From Phycisphaerae bacterium (GTDB lineage: Bacteria > Planctomycetota > Phycisphaerae > WQYP01), in contig JABEVA010000218.1 of the NCBI GenBank assembly GCA_013044065.1, positions 1 to 7,902 of the forward strand: a stretch of DNA of 7,902 bases, given 5' to 3'. The translations under genes were made by a program, and so were the position numbers. Below, piece by piece: positions 5,221 to 7,902 of the stretch (its first letter is position 1; each line of letters begins with the position of its first letter). The notes beneath the pieces were generated by a model that saw only the letters and a list, made by a program, of their open reading frames with translations, had not been told where the DNA came from and did not search any database.

Positions 5221-6730
5221 ACCGATGTCCGGCCAAAACGGGCAAGCTCACCTGGCCTCTGCCCGGACGCGTGCCGTTTTCCCGCACCGCTCTCTGTGTC
5301 GGCCTGGCGATAAGGTCATAGTCTTGCCAATCTTCCACCACCACCGACATCAGTTCGCCGGGAACCGCCGCCCCACCCCGCAACAGCACACGCGAATCAA
5401 TTTCCGGGGCCTGGCCAGCGTGGCGGGCCATCGCCATACTGCCGCGCCGGCCGACCTGGTCAACGAGCACGTTGAGGGTCCGGCCAACCATGTGGCGATT
5501 TTTGGCAAAAGCCACCTGCTGCTGGGCCGCCATGATTTCATCTTTGCGGCGGGCCATCACGGCCGTGGGTACGGCATCGGTGGTATGCAGGCGCTGGGCT
5601 GGTGTGCCGGGTTCCGGAGAAAATTCAAATACGCCCAGGCAGTCAAATGCAAAATCACGCACAAACTCCAAAAGTTCGCGGTGCTGGGCTTCGGTTTCGC
5701 CGGGAAAGCCGCTGATCAACGTGGTGCGAAGGGTGATGCCGGGAATGCGATCCCGCAATTTGCCCAGCAATGTTTCAATTTGTTTGCGGGTCACTTTGCG
5801 GCGCATGGCATGGAGAATCTGGTCGTTGATATGTTGCAATGGCATATCAATATATTTCACCATGTTCTTGGCATCGGCGATGGCACCAACCATTTCGTCG
5901 GTAAAACAGCTTGGGTAGGCATACATCAGGCGGATCCAGCCGATGTCCGCCACGCCGTTGAGGGACCGGATCAATCCCGCCAACCCCTGGCCGGGCCCGG
6001 CATATCCAATGTCCTGGCCGTAACTGGTGGTATCCTGTCCGATGAGGTTGATTTCAAAGGCTCCATCGGCAATTAATTCCTTGGCTTCAGCCAAGATCAC
6101 CGACAAGGGCTTGCTGCGCATGCGGCCGCGGATAGAGGGAATGGTGCAAAATGTGCAGCCTTGGTTACAACCTTCCGAAACGCGCAGGTAAGCGTAATGC
6201 CGCGGTGTAAGCCGCAGCCGGGCCTGGTCATTTTCGGTATATCCAACTTGGCTCCGGTCATGTTTGGAAATAAATGCGCTGATGGGATGAAAGGTACCCA
6301 GGTCCGCACCCGCTCCAGCGCCGCCATCGCCGCGTACCGCGGTGACGATATTTTCCCGATCAAACACACCCACCAAGGCATCTATTTCCGGTATTTGGTC
6401 CAACAGCTTGGCCCGGTGCCGCTGCACCAGACAGCCCGCCACGATAACCCGCTTTTTCCGCCCGGTCTTTCCGGCCCGCTGTTTCTCTTCCACCGCCTCG
6501 CGAATCACCTCCAAAGATTCCGTCTTGGAAGCTTCCAGAAAACCGCAGGTATTAATCACAATGGCATCCGCCTGATCATGATCCGGGGTAATAGCAATGC
6601 CGTCCTCGGCCAGCAGGCCCAGCATCTTTTCGCTGTCTACCAGATTTTTCGGACAACCCAACGATACAAATGCCACCGATTGAATCTTGGAATTCAGGCT
6701 TTTAACGGTTGATGTTTTCTTTCCTGCCAT
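5219..6730 (-). CDS. rimO: Ribosomal protein S12 methylthiotransferase RimO
   Basis: A cytoplasmic radical-SAM iron-sulfur enzyme that adds a methylthio group to the beta carbon of the conserved aspartate of ribosomal protein S12. The protein has 503 residues, longer than the usual 430-450. The N-terminal UPF0004 domain has its three cluster cysteines: Cys26 in SLGCPKNLVDSE, Cys62 in NTCGF and Cys100 in VAGCLVQR. The radical-SAM CxxxCxxC is EGCNQGCTFC (Cys188, Cys192, Cys195), followed by IPSIRGRMRS and NLIGQDTTSYG. The C-terminal TRAM domain starts near FAKNRHMVGRT. SLGCPKN-x-VDSE and IPSIRG-x-xRS separate RimO from its tRNA-modifying relatives MiaB and MtaB. Extra length comes from a Gly/Ala-rich loop around 133-145, an N-terminal basic tail of about 15 residues and about 25 residues after TRAM. 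The ATG at 6730 has only a weak GTGAGA before it. It is the first gene of the rimO-pgsA-pgpA run, so its promoter should lie in 6731-6998. Confidence 0.95.
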   Translation of the reverse strand: MAGKKTSTVKSLNSKIQSVAFVSLGCPKNLVDSEKMLGLLAEDGIAITPDHDQADAIVINTCGFLEASKTESLEVIREAVEEKQRAGKTGRKKRVIVAGCLVQRHRAKLLDQIPEIDALVGVFDRENIVTAVRGDGGAGAGADLGTFHPISAFISKHDRSQVGYTENDQARLRLTPRHYAYLRVSEGCNQGCTFCTIPSIRGRMRSKPLSVILAEAKELIADGAFEINLIGQDTTSYGQDIGYAGPGQGLAGLIRSLNGVADIGWIRLMYAYPSCFTDEMVGAIADAKNMVKYIDMPLQHINDQILHAMRRKVTRKQIETLLGKLRDRIPGITLRTTLISGFPGETEAQHRELLEFVRDFAFDCLGVFEFSPEPGTPAQRLHTTDAVPTAVMARRKDEIMAAQQQVAFAKNRHMVGRTLNVLVDQVGRRGSMAMARHAGQAPEIDSRVLLRGGAAVPGELMSVVVEDWQDYDLIARPTQRAVRENGTRPGRGQVSLPVLAGHR

Positions 6731-6998
6731 GCGATCTCACGAAAGTTCCAGCGGGCAAATTCCAATACCTTTTAACACTTGGCGACGGCTTAGCCCAGGC
6801 CCAAGCACCGCCCGCGCTACTAATGGATGTATACCAACGAGCGGCGTTTCGCGCTTGGCCCAAGAGTATAGCAGACTTGCCACGGGAAAACTATTTTCGG
6901 CCTCTCCCCAACCGCACCCGGCCAACCACCATGGACTCCCACCCGCCATCCGCTTACCATACTGCGGTTTTGGCGGTGGTGCGTGAAAGTGCCGGGGT
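6731..6998. other. Divergent promoter region between rimO and cdsA
   Basis: The 268-bp spacer separates two genes that run away from each other, so it should carry promoters for both. No gene is supported in it: the open frames that cross it on either strand give arginine- or proline-rich sequence without family features. A TATACT -10-like box on the minus strand (6870-6865) faces rimO, but the positions 16-18 bp upstream do not resemble TTGACA. No clear plus-strand promoter for cdsA was found, and the base run before its ATG (CCGGGGT) is a poor ribosome binding site. Confidence 0.5.
6865..6870 (-). promoter_or_regulatory. Candidate -10 box for the rimO-pgsA-pgpA run
   Basis: TATACT on the minus strand (complement of AGTATA) matches the sigma-70 TATAAT consensus at five of six positions, about 135 bp before the rimO start. 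The -35 region at proper spacing reads TAGTTT or AGTTTT, which is weak. This is position plus partial motif only. Confidence 0.25.
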
Positions 6999-7902
6999 AT
7001 GTTTAAGCAACGTCTGATCTTCGGTTTGCTCTTTGGCATAGCCTTGCTGCTGATGTTTTATCTGGATCAAACCCGGTCGGTGGGTTGGCCGGCGCGGCCC
7101 TGGTCGTTTCCGCCAGGGGCGCTGATGGCCATCACCATGACCATCGCGATTCCCTTTGCCACCGCGGAAATGCGAAACTTACTGGCGCACGAGCATGTCA
7201 AAATATCGTTGCGGGTATGCTCAATATCCGCCATTTTGTGCATGCTCTGGCCGTGGCTGGAGCAAATATCGGAGATGCTGCTGACGCATCCGCAGGGGGC
7301 CGCGGCACCTGCCATTGTCATTGCCCATTGGTTTCACACGGTTAAGCCGCACTACCTGGTACCGACCGTGCTGGCTTTGGCGATGGTATGGGCTTTTGTC
7401 ATGTACAGCCGCAAAGAAAGAATTGACGGAGCAATGGCGTCCGCGGGAGGATCTCTGCTGGCCATTACGTATCTGGGAGTGTTACCGGGTTTTTTTCTGC
7501 CTATTCGGCTAAGCCATTCCGCGGGCATGGTGGTGTCGATATTGCTGATGGTGAAAGGGGCGGACATTGGAGCGTACGCCTTTGGTCGGTGGCTGGGCCG
7601 GCGCAAACTTATTGCCTGGCTATCGCCTGGAAAAACCGTGGAGGGCTTTGTAGGGGGGCTGGCTTTTGCTGCGATCATCGGCAGCGTTTTGACCCATTGC
7701 TCGTCGGAGTTTGACTGGTGGGAGGGAGCGTTGGCGGGGTTGCTGCTGGGTGCGGCGGGGCAGTTTGGCGACTTGCTGGAAAGTTTGCTGAAACGGGATG
7801 CGGGTGTAAAAGACTCGGGCAGTGTACCGGGTGTTGGGGGTATTTTGGATCTGATTGATTCGCCGTTGCTGGCGGCACCGGTGGCGTATTGGATGCTCAA
7901 GC
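6999..7902 (+). CDS. cdsA: Phosphatidate cytidylyltransferase (CDP-diacylglycerol synthase), 3' end cut by window
   Basis: An integral membrane enzyme that makes CDP-diacylglycerol and pyrophosphate from phosphatidic acid and CTP, the substrate of PgsA. The 301 codons present cover nearly all of a protein of this family; only the extreme C-terminus runs off the window. The frame is closed upstream by TGA at 6984-6986, so the ATG at 6999 is the first start. Hydrophobic spans lie at about 6-22, 41-55, 70-87, 118-136, 149-167, 174-185, 217-231 and 243-253. The conserved C-terminal signature is seen in order: KGADIGAYAFGRWLG (186-200), LSPGKTVEG (208-216), GDLLESLLKRDAGVKDSG (257-274), then PGVGGILDLIDS (277-288) with Asp284 and Asp287. 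The classical pattern is PGHGG-x2-DR-x-D; here His is Val and Arg is Leu. The first 185 residues include a longer, less conserved loop (about 90-117). It is divergent from rimO-pgsA-pgpA. Confidence 0.92.
   Translation, partial: MFKQRLIFGLLFGIALLLMFYLDQTRSVGWPARPWSFPPGALMAITMTIAIPFATAEMRNLLAHEHVKISLRVCSISAILCMLWPWLEQISEMLLTHPQGAAAPAIVIAHWFHTVKPHYLVPTVLALAMVWAFVMYSRKERIDGAMASAGGSLLAITYLGVLPGFFLPIRLSHSAGMVVSILLMVKGADIGAYAFGRWLGRRKLIAWLSPGKTVEGFVGGLAFAAIIGSVLTHCSSEFDWWEGALAGLLLGAAGQFGDLLESLLKRDAGVKDSGSVPGVGGILDLIDSPLLAAPVAYWMLK

Noticed and set aside
5225..6076. 283-codon plus-strand open frame opposite rimO
   Set aside because: It is a mirror of the rimO coding frame; rimO has all its catalytic cysteines and domains.
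6737..7039. 100-codon minus-strand open frame covering the rimO-cdsA spacer
   Set aside because: It starts inside cdsA antisense, has no ribosome binding site and no recognisable family, and occupies the expected divergent promoter region.
7352..7900. 182-codon minus-strand open frame opposite cdsA
   Set aside because: Composition is Pro/Ser/Ala shadow sequence, and the plus strand carries the full CdsA signature.
1..7902. tRNA genes, CRISPR repeats, insertion-sequence ends or attachment-site duplications around the R-M module
   Set aside because: No cloverleaf-like tRNA sequence, no regularly spaced repeats and no matching direct repeats flanking 150-2404 were found by eye; no transposase or integrase is encoded.

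Overview
The window is moderately GC-rich bacterial chromosomal DNA with dense, short-spaced genes, few strong Shine-Dalgarno sites and some non-ATG starts. It combines a conserved lipid and ribosome-modification core with an acquired defence module and decaying sequence. The lineage cannot be fixed from the sequence alone. The CdsA signature variant and the rimO-pgsA-pgpA arrangement would suit a planctomycete-like (for example Phycisphaerae) bacterium, but this is a weak inference.

Left part (1-2573): a compact type II restriction-modification module on the plus strand. A PD-(D/E)XK-type endonuclease (183-842) overlaps by 4 bp (ATGA) an N6-adenine-type DNA methyltransferase with motif order X-I-IV (839-2404). 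The methyltransferase tail contains a hairpin with a T-tract on the minus strand. The 170 bp that follow read like protein-coding sequence on the minus strand, possibly the remnant of a displaced host gene.

Middle (2574-3923): a Cof-type HAD-IIB phosphatase on the plus strand, followed by about 530 bp without an intact gene. This gap hides a broken HEPN-domain gene (HepT/DUF86 type) on the minus strand. It has an in-frame stop, no N-terminus, and substitutions that remove the usual Arg of the R-x4-6-H RNase motif. Together with the R-M module it suggests that this side of the window is a place where defence or toxin-antitoxin genes come and go.

Right part (3924-7902): a minus-strand run rimO, pgsA, pgpA (read from 6730 down to 3924), and divergently on the plus strand cdsA, cut by the window end. 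CdsA makes CDP-diacylglycerol, PgsA condenses it with glycerol-3-phosphate to phosphatidylglycerophosphate, and PgpA removes the phosphate to give phosphatidylglycerol. All three successive steps from phosphatidic acid to phosphatidylglycerol are therefore in under 4 kb. RimO, the S12 methylthiotransferase, leads the minus-strand run. The 88-bp rimO-pgsA gap holds two palindromes immediately before the pgsA start. The 268-bp divergent spacer between rimO and cdsA should hold the promoters for both directions.

No tRNA, rRNA, CRISPR array, transposase or integrase gene was seen. The only candidate novelty is the mobile-looking left half; the phospholipid genes look like ordinary core genes.
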